Assembly: GCA_051024685.1 (NCBI GenBank)
Contig: JAZHPA010000009.1
Span: 12,470 to 76,469 of the forward strand
Length of the DNA stretch: 64,000 nucleotides
Direction of reading: 5' to 3'
DNA from: UBA12545 sp051024685
GTDB taxonomy: Bacteria; Bacillota; DSM-521; Neomoorellales; Neomoorellaceae
Of the stretch, positions 32,421 through 40,682 are shown one piece after another. Under the pieces are notes generated by a model. The model did no database searches, was not told where the DNA came from, and saw only the letters and a list, made by a program, of their open reading frames with translations. Numbering within the stretch: the stretch's first letter is position 1; each line of letters begins with the position of its first letter. The translations under genes were made by a program, and so were the position numbers.

Positions 32421-32876
32421 ATGAGCCGCGTAGGCATCATAGCATGCCGCCATTACTGGTACAACGGTTGCCCGGGGTTCCAGTCCCATATCCTCTGTTT
32501 TCTGGCCCCATTGGAAAGAAAAGGTCCCCTGGGACAGCTCCGGAAAGGGCATATTGTAAGCATGCGCCCGTGTCCCGGCTGTCCCGGGGACCGGATAACC
32601 GATCTGGCCGCGGACATGCTGGAGCGGGACAACATCCAGGTGTTTGCCCTCGCTTCCTGCCTTTTCCTGGCCGGCCACTGCCCCGTGGCCGTACAACTGG
32701 GGAAAAAAATAGAGACGTCCTTTAGGCGCCCCGTATTATTGGGTACTTATATCGCCGCAGACAAAGCCGCGAGCTGCCGCGCCGTCCGGCGGCACCTCCC
32801 CGGCATACCCAGCGTACTGGAATGTCTTCGCCAGTTGGGTAATCTAAGTTATTTGTGTTCCCTCCTGCCGGAATAA
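32421..32876 (+). CDS. CGGC-domain, putative metal-binding protein
   Basis: 151 residues from the ATG at 32421 (MSRVGIIACRHYWYNGCPGFQ), preceded by GGGGGGA. Cys-rich pattern: IIACRH, GCPGF, SMRPCPGCPGDR, LASCLFLAGHCPVAVQ. The PCPGCPG and ASC...HCP blocks match the CGGC domain, although the first element reads PGC rather than GGC. Function is unknown; a metal or Fe-S site is likely. The last 33 bp overlap the convergent DUF951 gene. Confidence 0.8.
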   Translation: MSRVGIIACRHYWYNGCPGFQSHILCFLAPLERKGPLGQLRKGHIVSMRPCPGCPGDRITDLAADMLERDNIQVFALASCLFLAGHCPVAVQLGKKIETSFRRPVLLGTYIAADKAASCRAVRRHLPGIPSVLECLRQLGNLSYLCSLLPE

Positions 32877-33044
32877 CACCTTCTTGATGCTTTTCTCTAG
32901 TTTGGCCCGGGAAAGTAAAACCAGCCGGCCACAACCCAGGCACCGGAGCCGGAAATCCATACCCGTCCGCAGGATCTCCCAGCGGTTGCTGCCGCAAGGA
33001 TGGGTTTTACGCATCTCTACAATGTCTCCCAGGTGAAGTTTCAC
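32844..33044 (-). CDS. DUF951 family small zinc-ribbon-like protein
   Basis: 66 residues: MKLHLGDIVEMRKTHPCGSNRWEILRTGMDFRLRCLGCGRLVLLSR. The HPCGSN motif and CLGC pair are the DUF951 signature. Found widely in Firmicutes near ychF or chromosome-partition genes; function unknown. Convergent with the CGGC-domain gene. Confidence 0.92.
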   Translation of the reverse strand: MKLHLGDIVEMRKTHPCGSNRWEILRTGMDFRLRCLGCGRLVLLSRAKLEKSIKKVLFRQEGTQIT

Positions 33045-33237
33045 CGGTTCCTAGCCTCCTTAAGGCACCTTCTCCCCCCAGAACCCCCTTCCGCCGTCGA
33101 ACCGGCCTTAAGAGCCGGACCTGTTAGCTTCTCCCCACCCGCTTCTTACCCGCGGTGGGATTGGCCTTCACCCTCACCGTCTGCGGCGGGTCCTCGCAGT
33201 TCTCCGACCAGGCCGATCACCACCTGGGGTGGAGAGT

Positions 33238-34104
33238 CTAGGCGGAATGGTGGTCCAAGGCCCTCAGGGCCGCCTCGGCGGAAATACGCACTTCCCAGGC
33301 AGGATCGTCTCGTGCCTTCTCCAAGGCGGAACGGGCTTCACCGCACCGCAGGCGCCCCAGGGAAAGAGCTGCTGCCGATCGCACTTTAGGCTCGGGGTCC
33401 TCTAGGGCCGGTAAGAGATAGCCTGCAGCGTCCCTTAACCCGGTTTCTCCCAGGGCCCCGGCGGCCGCCGTCCGCAGGGCAGGCGACGATGCATGCAGGC
33501 ATTCTCCCAACAAGGGCAAGACACTGGCCTCGCCAAGGTTACCTAGAATCTCGACGGCCCGCACCGCCACCTCCTCCGGGCCGGTCCGGACGGCCGGCAA
33601 CAAATAAGGGATACTCTGCGGGCCAAAGGCAGCCATAATCTGGGCCACCCGAGCGGGGGGAATGCGCCGGGGTTCGGCCAGGGCCAGGGATAAAGGTTCC
33701 AGACAGCGGGGATCCTTAAGGGAAACGAGGGCCGCAGCTGCGGCCATCTGTACCCCTTCTTCCCGATCGGCCAGGGCCTCCAGGAGGGGGGCCACGGCGC
33801 GGTCTACCGCCAAGACCCCCAGGATCTCCGCCGCCAGAGCCCGCTCCTGCGCCGATCCTCCCTTTAACATTTGGAGCCACGCCTCTACTAAAGCCTCCCC
33901 GTAGGCTAAGGCCTTAAGTTCCTGTCGCACTTCCAGCCCGAGCCGGGGCCAGCACTCCAGGATAACCCGGGCCCCTTCCCGGGCTCCCAATTTGAGCAGG
34001 GCCTTTTTTAGAGGGGAAGGAACTTCTTTCCTGCAGCGGCAGAGCTTTTCTACCAGTCCTCTATTGTCCTCTTTCCGGCGCTTGCGCCACCAGCCCCTGA
34101 ACAA
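33238..34104 (-). CDS. HEAT-repeat protein
   Basis: 288 residues from a TTG at 34104, seven bases after AGGAGG and 11 bp after the yedF stop; longer frames run into yedF. At least six HEAT or PBS-lyase-type repeats, e.g. ALAAEILGVLAVDRAVAPLLEAL, VQMAAAAALVSLKDPRCLEPL, AVRAVEILGNLGEASVLPLL, LRTAAAGALGETG, VRSAAALSLGRLRCGEARSAL, VRISAEAALRALDHH. The N terminus is strongly basic. A protein-binding scaffold; its co-transcription with yedF hints at a shared role. Confidence 0.85.
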   Translation of the reverse strand: MFRGWWRKRRKEDNRGLVEKLCRCRKEVPSPLKKALLKLGAREGARVILECWPRLGLEVRQELKALAYGEALVEAWLQMLKGGSAQERALAAEILGVLAVDRAVAPLLEALADREEGVQMAAAAALVSLKDPRCLEPLSLALAEPRRIPPARVAQIMAAFGPQSIPYLLPAVRTGPEEVAVRAVEILGNLGEASVLPLLGECLHASSPALRTAAAGALGETGLRDAAGYLLPALEDPEPKVRSAAALSLGRLRCGEARSALEKARDDPAWEVRISAEAALRALDHHSA

Positions 34105-34115
34105 GGCCCATCCTC

Positions 34116-34703
34116 CTACAGGGTGACGACCTTTTCGGCAGCCATGAGGTGTTCCACTATGGTATACATGTTGGTAACCGAGCCCACGCAAAGCTTTTCT
34201 TTAAGCTGGTAATAGTCCAGGCAGGTACCGCAGACCAATATTTCCAGGCCTCTCTGTTCCAGGGCCATGAGGCTGGCCAGGGCCGGAGAGCCCTCGCAGC
34301 ACAGCTTGACTCCGCTGTTGATAAAGAGGAGGCACCGCGGGATAACCTCCCCTTCGCTCAGGGTATACAGGAAATTGCGCATGAGCAATTCCCCCAGCTC
34401 CTGGGAGCCCTGGCCCAGGGCATCGGTGCTGATCAAGATCACCTGTCCGGGGGCTACACACAGCTGGGTGGTAGGCAATCCTTCTTTCCGGATATGGATG
34501 TAGTAATCCGTGCCCCGCTCCTCCACTTCCACAGCACAGTCCAGGCTGCGGGCCAGTTTCACCACATTGTCCCGCGCCACCTCGTTGTCCACGATGGTAA
34601 CGATCTCTCCGGCTTCCTTTAGTGCTTCCAAGGCCTTCTTGGTGTGAATAACCGGCTGCGGACAGGGCAGGCCGCGGGCATCCACCTTAGTCTCCAAGTT
34701 CAT
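34116..34703 (-). CDS. yedF: YedF, sulfurtransferase-like selenium metabolism protein
   Basis: 195 residues from the ATG at 34703. The N-terminal TusA-like domain has the active CPQP (in VDARGLPCPQPVIHTKKAL), followed by a DsrE-like domain with CLLFINSGVKLCCEGSPAL and LVCGTCLDYYQLKEKLCVG. The family is tied to selenium donation in organisms that use selenocysteine or selenium cofactors, so it implies such use here; no sel gene is in the window. A TTG five codons earlier is an alternative start. Confidence 0.92.
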   Translation of the reverse strand: MNLETKVDARGLPCPQPVIHTKKALEALKEAGEIVTIVDNEVARDNVVKLARSLDCAVEVEERGTDYYIHIRKEGLPTTQLCVAPGQVILISTDALGQGSQELGELLMRNFLYTLSEGEVIPRCLLFINSGVKLCCEGSPALASLMALEQRGLEILVCGTCLDYYQLKEKLCVGSVTNMYTIVEHLMAAEKVVTL

Positions 34704-34789
34704 CCCCACCTTTTCCAAATCTATTGCCGAAATCCGGTTTATTTAATGTTCGACATGGGCCGCCCTTTTACCTGCCTTGCCTGACTGCC

Positions 34790-36205
34790 CTAACTCTGCA
34801 GGAAGGCGTTGTAAGCCCGATAGGCCATGTACACATCAACCTTGCTGCTTATTTCGAGGGGGGCATGCATAGATAAGAGGGCCGGCCCGCAGTCCGCCAC
34901 TTCCAGACCGAAATAGGCCAGGTACTTGGCGATGGTGCCCCCGCCGCCCAAATCCACCTTACCCAGCTCGCCACTCTGCCAGATTACCCCGGCATTATTG
35001 AAAATAGCCCGCAGTTCGGCCATGAATTCTGCGTTAGCATCGTTAGCCTCATACTTACCCCGGGACCCGGAGTACTTATTGAGCACCACGCCGTAACCCA
35101 GGCGAGAAACGTTGCGCTTGTCGAAGGCGTTCTCATAGGTAGGATCCAGGCCGGCGGTCACATCCGCCGAGATGGCCTTGGAACCGGCCAGGATGCGCCC
35201 GACACTTAAAAGGTCCGAGTAACCCGCCCGGGCGGCCAGCTCGGCCACCACGTGTTCCAGCAGGCGCGACTGGGCACCGGTATTCCCGGTACTTCCGATC
35301 TCTTCTTTATCCACCAAGAGCACCAGAGCCGTATGCTGGGGATAAGAGAGATCCATGAGCGCCTGGAGGGCGGCGTAGGCGCAAACCCGGTCGTCCTGGC
35401 CGTAACCCGCAATCATGCTGCGGTCCAGACCCAAATCCCGGGCCGGCCCAGCCGGCACCAGCTCCAGTTCGGCCACAATAAAATCTTCTTCCGTCAGGCC
35501 GTAGCCTTCGTAGAGGAGTTGCAAAATGGCCAAGCGCACCTTTTCTTTAACCTCGTCGTCGGGATAGGGTATATTGCCGACCACCAGGTTCAAATCCTCG
35601 CCGTCAACGGCTTCTTCCATGGCCTTTTTCATCTGCTCTTTGGCCAGGTGAGGCAACAGGTCGCTGATACTGAAAATAGGATCCCCGGGGTCTTCGCCGA
35701 TGACTATTTCCTGCCTGCTCCCGTCCCGCAAGATCACCACCCCATGCAAGGAGAGGGGCAAGGAAGTCCACTGATATTTCTTGATGCCCCCGTAATAGTG
35801 GGTCTTGAACAGGGCCAGGCCGCCTTGCTCGTACAGGGGCATGGGCTTTAGATCCAGTCGCGGGGCGTCGATATGGGCTCCCACTAGGCGCACTCCCCGG
35901 TCGAGGGGAGCCTGCCCCACAATTCCCAGTACGGCCACTTTGTGCCGCCATTCCAGGAAAAACTTGGTACCCGGCGCCAGGCCTCGGCCGGTAGGAAGGC
36001 TGGCCAGGGAGACAAATCCCTTCTCCCGGGCAGCCTGGACGGCCAGGCGGGCAGCCTCCCGCTCGGTCTTGGCCCGGCTTAAAAAAGTCTTATAGCCCTC
36101 ACAGAAATTAAATACCGCCTCCCTTTCTCCCGGAGCCAGCCTTTCCCAGGCGCTCTTTTCCGGCAGGGCCAGCTTGGCTTGTAACTGCTTGCCTTCTCCG
36201 CCCAT
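34790..36205 (-). CDS. M18 family aminopeptidase
   Basis: 471 residues. Metal and catalytic residues appear in LVGAHIDAPRLDLKP (His and Asp), DKEEIGSTGNTGAQS (Glu pair), ISADVTAGLDPTYENAFDKRN and LSMHAPLEISSKVD. Family M18 aspartyl-type aminopeptidase, a cytoplasmic dodecamer that releases N-terminal residues. Longer than 428-residue versions because of an N-terminal segment. A GGAGGC lies ahead of the ATG; it follows the cvpA-like gene by 12 bp and may share its transcript. Confidence 0.93.
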   Translation of the reverse strand: MGGEGKQLQAKLALPEKSAWERLAPGEREAVFNFCEGYKTFLSRAKTEREAARLAVQAAREKGFVSLASLPTGRGLAPGTKFFLEWRHKVAVLGIVGQAPLDRGVRLVGAHIDAPRLDLKPMPLYEQGGLALFKTHYYGGIKKYQWTSLPLSLHGVVILRDGSRQEIVIGEDPGDPIFSISDLLPHLAKEQMKKAMEEAVDGEDLNLVVGNIPYPDDEVKEKVRLAILQLLYEGYGLTEEDFIVAELELVPAGPARDLGLDRSMIAGYGQDDRVCAYAALQALMDLSYPQHTALVLLVDKEEIGSTGNTGAQSRLLEHVVAELAARAGYSDLLSVGRILAGSKAISADVTAGLDPTYENAFDKRNVSRLGYGVVLNKYSGSRGKYEANDANAEFMAELRAIFNNAGVIWQSGELGKVDLGGGGTIAKYLAYFGLEVADCGPALLSMHAPLEISSKVDVYMAYRAYNAFLQS

Positions 36206-36217
36206 GACTATCGCCTC

Positions 36218-36934
36218 CTAAAATAGGTTATGCATCAATCCTTCCAGCCAGTAGAATACCTCAAGCAAAGGCGGTGCCAGTTGGGAAGCATACAACTGCC
36301 GGGCCAGGGACACTCCCAAGGGAAACCGGTCTAAAAGCCCCTTCTGCAGTCCCCACTCAACAGCACCTAAGAAAAGGGAAAGGTAAAGGGCCTGGGTTCC
36401 TAGGCCCAGGGCTGAACCCAAAAGGCGGCTCGGCAAACCAAAGGGGGTAAAGGCCACCCCCCGGCTCAAGATATATCCCACACGGCGCACCAACCAAAGG
36501 CTTACGTAGAACAGAAGTAGTAGAGCAAGGAGTTTCATTACCCCGAACACCAGCTGCCCGGCCAGGACCTCGCCCAGGGTCAATCCTTTTTCCCCGGACT
36601 GGATCATGGAATTGAGGAGGCCGGCCTTCCAGACAGACGGTAAAGGCCAACCTCCTACCACGGAGTCCATTTGCTGCACAGCCTGGACGCTAAAATCCTG
36701 CTGGAGGATAAACCGGGGGAGGGGCAGGTAGGCGGCCAGCCAGCTTCCTCCCTTTTCCGTCACCTTCCACTGTCGGTCAACCAGACTGGCCAGGGGACCG
36801 GCCAAGTTTAAGGCCACCAGAACGCCGACCATGTAACCCATGAGCCCGGCCGCCAGGTTGATGAGGCCCCGGCGGTATCCCTGCCAGGCACCCCAGGCTA
36901 AAATCAGCAACACAAACCAGTCCAAATAATTCAT
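36218..36934 (-). CDS. CvpA family membrane protein
   Basis: 238 residues with four to five membrane segments. NYLDWFVLLILAWGAWQGYRRGLINLAAGLMGYMVG is the CvpA/colicin V production family start, with the conserved Gly-x-Arg-Gly turn. The family is linked to envelope homeostasis, without a known activity. The ATG overlaps the panB stop (TGATG), so panB, this gene and the M18 gene look like one operon. Confidence 0.85.
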   Translation of the reverse strand: MNYLDWFVLLILAWGAWQGYRRGLINLAAGLMGYMVGVLVALNLAGPLASLVDRQWKVTEKGGSWLAAYLPLPRFILQQDFSVQAVQQMDSVVGGWPLPSVWKAGLLNSMIQSGEKGLTLGEVLAGQLVFGVMKLLALLLLFYVSLWLVRRVGYILSRGVAFTPFGLPSRLLGSALGLGTQALYLSLFLGAVEWGLQKGLLDRFPLGVSLARQLYASQLAPPLLEVFYWLEGLMHNLF

Positions 36935-37737
36935 CAATAAGAATGTTCCTCCCCGGGAAAGATGCCCTGCCGCACCTCTTGGCAGTATTCCTGTAGGGCC
37001 CGCACAATTTCCTCGCCTAAACGGGCGTAGCGCTTTACAAATTTCGGCTGGAAGCGGTCAAAGAGTCCCAGCACATCATGATATACCAGCACCTGGCCGT
37101 CACAATAGGGGCCGGCGCCTATGCCGATAGTGGGTATGTTGAGGCGCTCGGTAATGCTACGGGCCAGGGCCGCCGGTACACACTCCAGCACCAGGGAGAA
37201 AGCCCCTGCCTCCTGCAAAAGTTCCGCATCCTCCAGCAGGCGCTTGGCCGTTTCTTCATCCCGGCCCTGGACGCGGAAGCCCCCCAACTGGTTGGCGGCC
37301 TGGGGAGTAAGGCCCAGGTGGCCCATAACCGGAATACCTGCCTCTACTATGGCCTTTACCTTGTCCACCACCGGCCGGCCTCCTTCCAGCTTTACGGCAT
37401 CTGCCCCCCCCTCCTGGACGAGCCGTCCGGCATTGCGCACGGCTTCCGCCACGCTGATCTGATAGGAAAGAAAAGGCAGATCGGCCACCACCAGGGCAGA
37501 AGGCCGGGCCCGCACCACGGCTTTAGTATGGTGTACCATATCTTCCATGGTGACCGGCAGGGTGCTTTCATAACCCAGCACCACCATGCCCAGGGAATCT
37601 CCCACCAGGATGACATCTATCCCGGCCCGGTCGGCCGTTAAGGCCGAGGGATAATCATAGGCCGTGAGCATGGTTATCTTTTCGCCTCTGGCCTTCATTT
37701 CCCTAAGCTGGAGAACTGTTACTTTTTTGCCCGCCAC
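36934..37737 (-). CDS. panB: 3-methyl-2-oxobutanoate hydroxymethyltransferase
   Basis: 267 residues from a GTG at 37737 with AGGGGG seven bases upstream. Conserved blocks: ITMLTAYDYPSALTADRAGIDVILVGDSLGMVVLGYESTLPV, MGHLGLTPQ, LVLECVPAALA, PTIGIGAGPYCDGQVLVYHDVLGL. It makes ketopantoate from 2-oxoisovalerate using methylene-tetrahydrofolate. The rest of the pathway (panC, panD) is 34 kb away. Confidence 0.97.
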   Translation of the reverse strand: MAGKKVTVLQLREMKARGEKITMLTAYDYPSALTADRAGIDVILVGDSLGMVVLGYESTLPVTMEDMVHHTKAVVRARPSALVVADLPFLSYQISVAEAVRNAGRLVQEGGADAVKLEGGRPVVDKVKAIVEAGIPVMGHLGLTPQAANQLGGFRVQGRDEETAKRLLEDAELLQEAGAFSLVLECVPAALARSITERLNIPTIGIGAGPYCDGQVLVYHDVLGLFDRFQPKFVKRYARLGEEIVRALQEYCQEVRQGIFPGEEHSY

Positions 37738-37770
37738 AGCTTATCCCCCTTTCTGGATTAACCTACCACC

Positions 37771-37802
37771 ATTATAACAAGAAAATCCCCGCGGCGGGGA
37801 TT
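37771..37802 (-). promoter_or_regulatory. panB: panB promoter region preceded by a terminator hairpin
   Basis: On the minus strand AATCCCCG/CGGGGATT (37802-37784) with TTTTC forms a small intrinsic terminator for the upstream unit. A perfect TATAAT at 37776-37771 follows at once and is the probable panB -10; no good -35 is present, so an activator may be needed. Confidence 0.5.
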
Positions 37803-38170
37803 CTCTTGGTTCTTCCACCTGTTCGGGGAATTCTGGCGGAGCTGTCCGGGGGTGGGGAGTAGTGGCCGGTTGGGGAGTTTCCCGGGGCCCTTCCGGAGGG
37901 TCAATCCGGTTATTCAGTAGAGGCACCCCCTTATGTTGCACAATATTTGGCTTTGCCTTGAAGCCGGGGGCCAACCCTTTGCGGCCCTTGAGGTCGCCCC
38001 TGACCCGCCGCCAACGCCGGCGGCTTTATCTTTTCTAGTATTCCCTCACCGGCACTAATTATGCAGCCTGTCTGCTCGTTGCCAACCGTTTCGCTGCACC
38101 CGCCCATAGGAACCCGCAAGCCGCCTACCCCGCAGAACCGGGTTCTAAGGTCCGGGGCGTGCCGCCCCAT
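37803..38170. other. 368-bp spacer between the DUF441 gene and panB
   Basis: No gene seen. Rich in short inverted repeats: AGAAC/GTTCT near 38135, GCCGCC/GGCGGC near 38005-38025. It could be a structured 3' or 5' RNA region, but I recognise no class. Confidence 0.35.
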
Positions 38171-38626
38171 TCACTTCAAGTAGGCGACTAGCTGGACCAG
38201 CAGGGCCGCAATGCCCCCGGCCATGAGGGGGCCTACCGGGATGCCGCCGAAAAAAGCGACCCCGATGATGGAGCCCAAGACCATGCCGATCATCATTTGG
38301 GGGTACCGCTGGAGGAGCTCCAAACCCTGATAATTCATATGCGTAGCGATGACTCCGCTCAAAACAGCGATAATCCCGTTGGAACTTATAAAGGATTTTA
38401 ATATCTCGGCCGCCGAAACCCGACCGGAACTAAAGGGTATGAGGACGGAAATGACGAGACAGATAAGGCCGACCTCCAGCGCCCGACGCTCCAAAACGGG
38501 AAAAAAGCGCTGAAAGTTGGTAAATTGCAAGAGCAGTAAAATGGCCGACGCGGCCGCAATAATGTTTGAACGGCCGATGATGCCGAGCACCATGATGAGC
38601 AGCAGGAGCAGGGTGGACGAGTTCAT
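38171..38626 (-). CDS. DUF441 family membrane protein (YeaL-like)
   Basis: 151 residues, four to five membrane segments: MNSSTLLLLLIMVLGIIGRSN, LEVGLICLVISVLIPFSSGRVSA, GIIAVLSGVIATHMNYQGLELL and MIGMVLGSIIGVAFFGGIPVGPLMAGGIAAL. This is the UPF0756/DUF441 signature, including GIPVGPL. Function unknown. GGGGAG precedes the ATG. Confidence 0.9.
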   Translation of the reverse strand: MNSSTLLLLLIMVLGIIGRSNIIAAASAILLLLQFTNFQRFFPVLERRALEVGLICLVISVLIPFSSGRVSAAEILKSFISSNGIIAVLSGVIATHMNYQGLELLQRYPQMMIGMVLGSIIGVAFFGGIPVGPLMAGGIAALLVQLVAYLK

Positions 38627-38708
38627 GGGAACTCCCCTTTAATCTGTTTCACTGCATTTATATGCTCACCTGCTGCTCGAATAGTCCCCGGGGAAAAAGG
38701 GTGCCCTT

Positions 38709-39428
38709 TCAGCGGTATATTTTTATCAAGCCGCCGTTGTAGTAGGGGACGGTGTTCAGCAGCCCGACCCGGCTGCTGTAATCCAGATCCGCTTCAAAGC
38801 CTAAATCCAGCAATTGCCTCCCGTGCAGGCTGTTCCTTAGAGTCCCGGCCACGTCGCCCTTGTAGAGGCTATAAAGCTGGAGGGCCGCCCAGGCCCCATC
38901 CCGCAGGGAATAATAACCCCTCTGCCGGAGTTCGTCGATTAAGAGCCCGGCGGTTAAAAAATCTTCCAGCGAAAAACGGTCTTTGGTACCCGCACAGAGG
39001 ATAGTCACATCCCCCCTCGCCTCGGCGGCGGCCGCCGCTACCGCAGGAGCGTTGACCAGAGCGGCCAAAAAGGTAATACGGGCCGGTGTAGCCCTTTTAA
39101 TGGCCCTGGTGCCGTTGGTGGTGGTCATGATAATCCTTTTTCCGCCCACCACTTCGGCGGTATATTCCAGGGGAGAGTTGCCCAGGTCAAAGCCCGGGAT
39201 CTTTACTCCCCCCCTTTCGCCGCCCAGGAGCACCCGGTCGTCCCCTAACCTTTCCCGCATTTCGATGGCTTCCTCGGGGGTGAGAACAGGTATGATTTCT
39301 AGGCACCCCGCTTCCAGGGCGGTGGCAATGGTAGTGGTAGCCCGCAAAGTATCCACCACCAGGACCACTTTGCCCGCTAATCCGTCATCCGTAGCGCTAT
39401 TAATGGTGCTGAAAACATCGATTTCCAA
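38709..39428 (-). CDS. comB: 2-phosphosulfolactate phosphatase
   Basis: 239 residues from a TTG at 39428 behind GGAGGGG. ComB signatures: VLVVDTLRATTTIATALEAG, LLGGERGGVKIPGFDLGNSPLEY, IIMTTTNGTRAI and ILCAGTKDRFSLEDFLTAG. It dephosphorylates 2-phospho-3-sulfolactate to 3-sulfolactate. With ComA upstream this gives sulfolactate, which is a coenzyme M precursor in methanogens and a spore component in Bacillus. No ComC follows, so sulfolactate itself is the likely product. Confidence 0.93.
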   Translation of the reverse strand: MEIDVFSTINSATDDGLAGKVVLVVDTLRATTTIATALEAGCLEIIPVLTPEEAIEMRERLGDDRVLLGGERGGVKIPGFDLGNSPLEYTAEVVGGKRIIMTTTNGTRAIKRATPARITFLAALVNAPAVAAAAAEARGDVTILCAGTKDRFSLEDFLTAGLLIDELRQRGYYSLRDGAWAALQLYSLYKGDVAGTLRNSLHGRQLLDLGFEADLDYSSRVGLLNTVPYYNGGLIKIYR

Positions 39429-39485
39429 ACAAACCCCTCCACAAATTAAGGCGCAACCATCCTTAATAAGGCTTGCGCCTCGCCG

Positions 39486-39586
39486 GTACGGCGCCGGGAT
39501 GTCCTCCTACGACCCGCAGGCTTCTCAACAGGCCTGCACCGGGGGGTGCAGGCCCTGAGGAGTAATATATTTCTCCGCCGCCGTAC
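39486..39586 (-). ncRNA. Highly structured element between comA and comB
   Basis: GTACGGCG (39486-39493) pairs perfectly with CGCCGTAC (39579-39586), enclosing a perfect 10-bp hairpin GGCCTGCACC/GGTGCAGGCC (39531-39554) and smaller stems. A second hairpin, GGCGCAA/TTGCGCC (about 39450-39479), sits closer to the comB start. It matches no RNA family I know and has no U-tract. It could be a leader regulating comB or an intercistronic element. Confidence 0.4.
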
Positions 39587-39604
39587 TTGATTCCTGCCAA
39601 ACTC

Positions 39605-40423
39605 TTAGGAAATTGCCGCTCTCAAGGTAGCCCGCAAAGTGTCACCCCGCAGCCCCACCCGTAAGGCCTCCAGGGCCAGCACGTCCTGGGGGTGAACGTT
39701 GCCCAGGTTAACATTGGGACCAAAGCGCAGGATCAGTTCCTGCTGCTGCTGTTTTAAGGGCGCTTCCCAGATGATATCTTCCAGCCGTTCAATGCCCGCC
39801 GCCATGGCCTCCAGTTCATCCCATTTGATACCACCGCCGTCGTCGTAGATAACCACCCCCTTGCCGGACTCCCGGCCTTCTACAATTACTTTATACGCCC
39901 CGTCCCGTAAATCCTGGCGTATCTGCTCCAAGATGGCCGTTTCCTCCACCCGGTCCCGGGGATCTTTCTTCCCCACCTCGCTTATTACACCCAGACCCAG
40001 CTCCAGGGCACGGTGAATGGCCCGCCGACGTACCTCCGGACTCATGGTTATCGTACCGTCGGAAACCTCTACAAAAGTGTATCCCATTTCCTTGGCCGTC
40101 TTGAGGTAAAGCTCCAGCTTCCCCTGAAGCACAGCCACTTCCAGAAAGGTCCCGCCCGGGAAGATATCGATCCCGTAAGAGCGTACCAGGCTGATCTTTT
40201 CCTTTAAGATTTCCGCCGGGTAAAACACGGAGGTGCCAAAGCCAAGCTTTATAAAATCAATGTACGGCGCTGCCACCCCCAGCAAATCTTGGACCTGGCT
40301 TAACCCCATCCCCTTGTCGATAACCATAGTCAAACCTTGATGGCGCGGTTTTTGCAGGCGCCCTTGGAGGGGAAAATCCAGAACCTCCTGCCAACTGCCC
40401 CCTCGAAAATCTCCCTTTTGCAT
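39605..40423 (-). CDS. comA: Phosphosulfolactate synthase
   Basis: 272 residues. TIM-barrel protein with KPRHQGLTMVIDKGMGL, IDFIKLGFGTS, GIDIFPGGTFLEVAVLQGK, FVEVSDGTI, ISEVGKKDPRD and ARESGKG-like VEGRESGKGVVIYD, all typical of ComA. It adds sulfite to phosphoenolpyruvate to give 2-phospho-3-sulfolactate, the substrate of ComB encoded downstream. GGGAGG lies about 12 bp before the ATG. Confidence 0.94.
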   Translation of the reverse strand: MQKGDFRGGSWQEVLDFPLQGRLQKPRHQGLTMVIDKGMGLSQVQDLLGVAAPYIDFIKLGFGTSVFYPAEILKEKISLVRSYGIDIFPGGTFLEVAVLQGKLELYLKTAKEMGYTFVEVSDGTITMSPEVRRRAIHRALELGLGVISEVGKKDPRDRVEETAILEQIRQDLRDGAYKVIVEGRESGKGVVIYDDGGGIKWDELEAMAAGIERLEDIIWEAPLKQQQQELILRFGPNVNLGNVHPQDVLALEALRVGLRGDTLRATLRAAIS

Positions 40424-40682
40424 GTCGACTGTCGCCTCCCCCTAAGAGTGCTGTATTTAGTTCCCCTGTTACTTTATTCTGTGAAGGCCTAAAGGGAAAC
40501 AGGTGAGAGGCACCGAGGGGGTCCGAATCCTATAAAAAACTAGACGTCCCCGGCCGCCGAAAAAATACCACAGGGGGATGGCTCAAGGCCCCTGAGCGGC
40601 CAAGGATAACAAAATATCCCGTAAATGTTCCCCCCAAAGTTAGGACAAAATAGAAGCAGTGAACTAAACGAGGTGATGTCGG

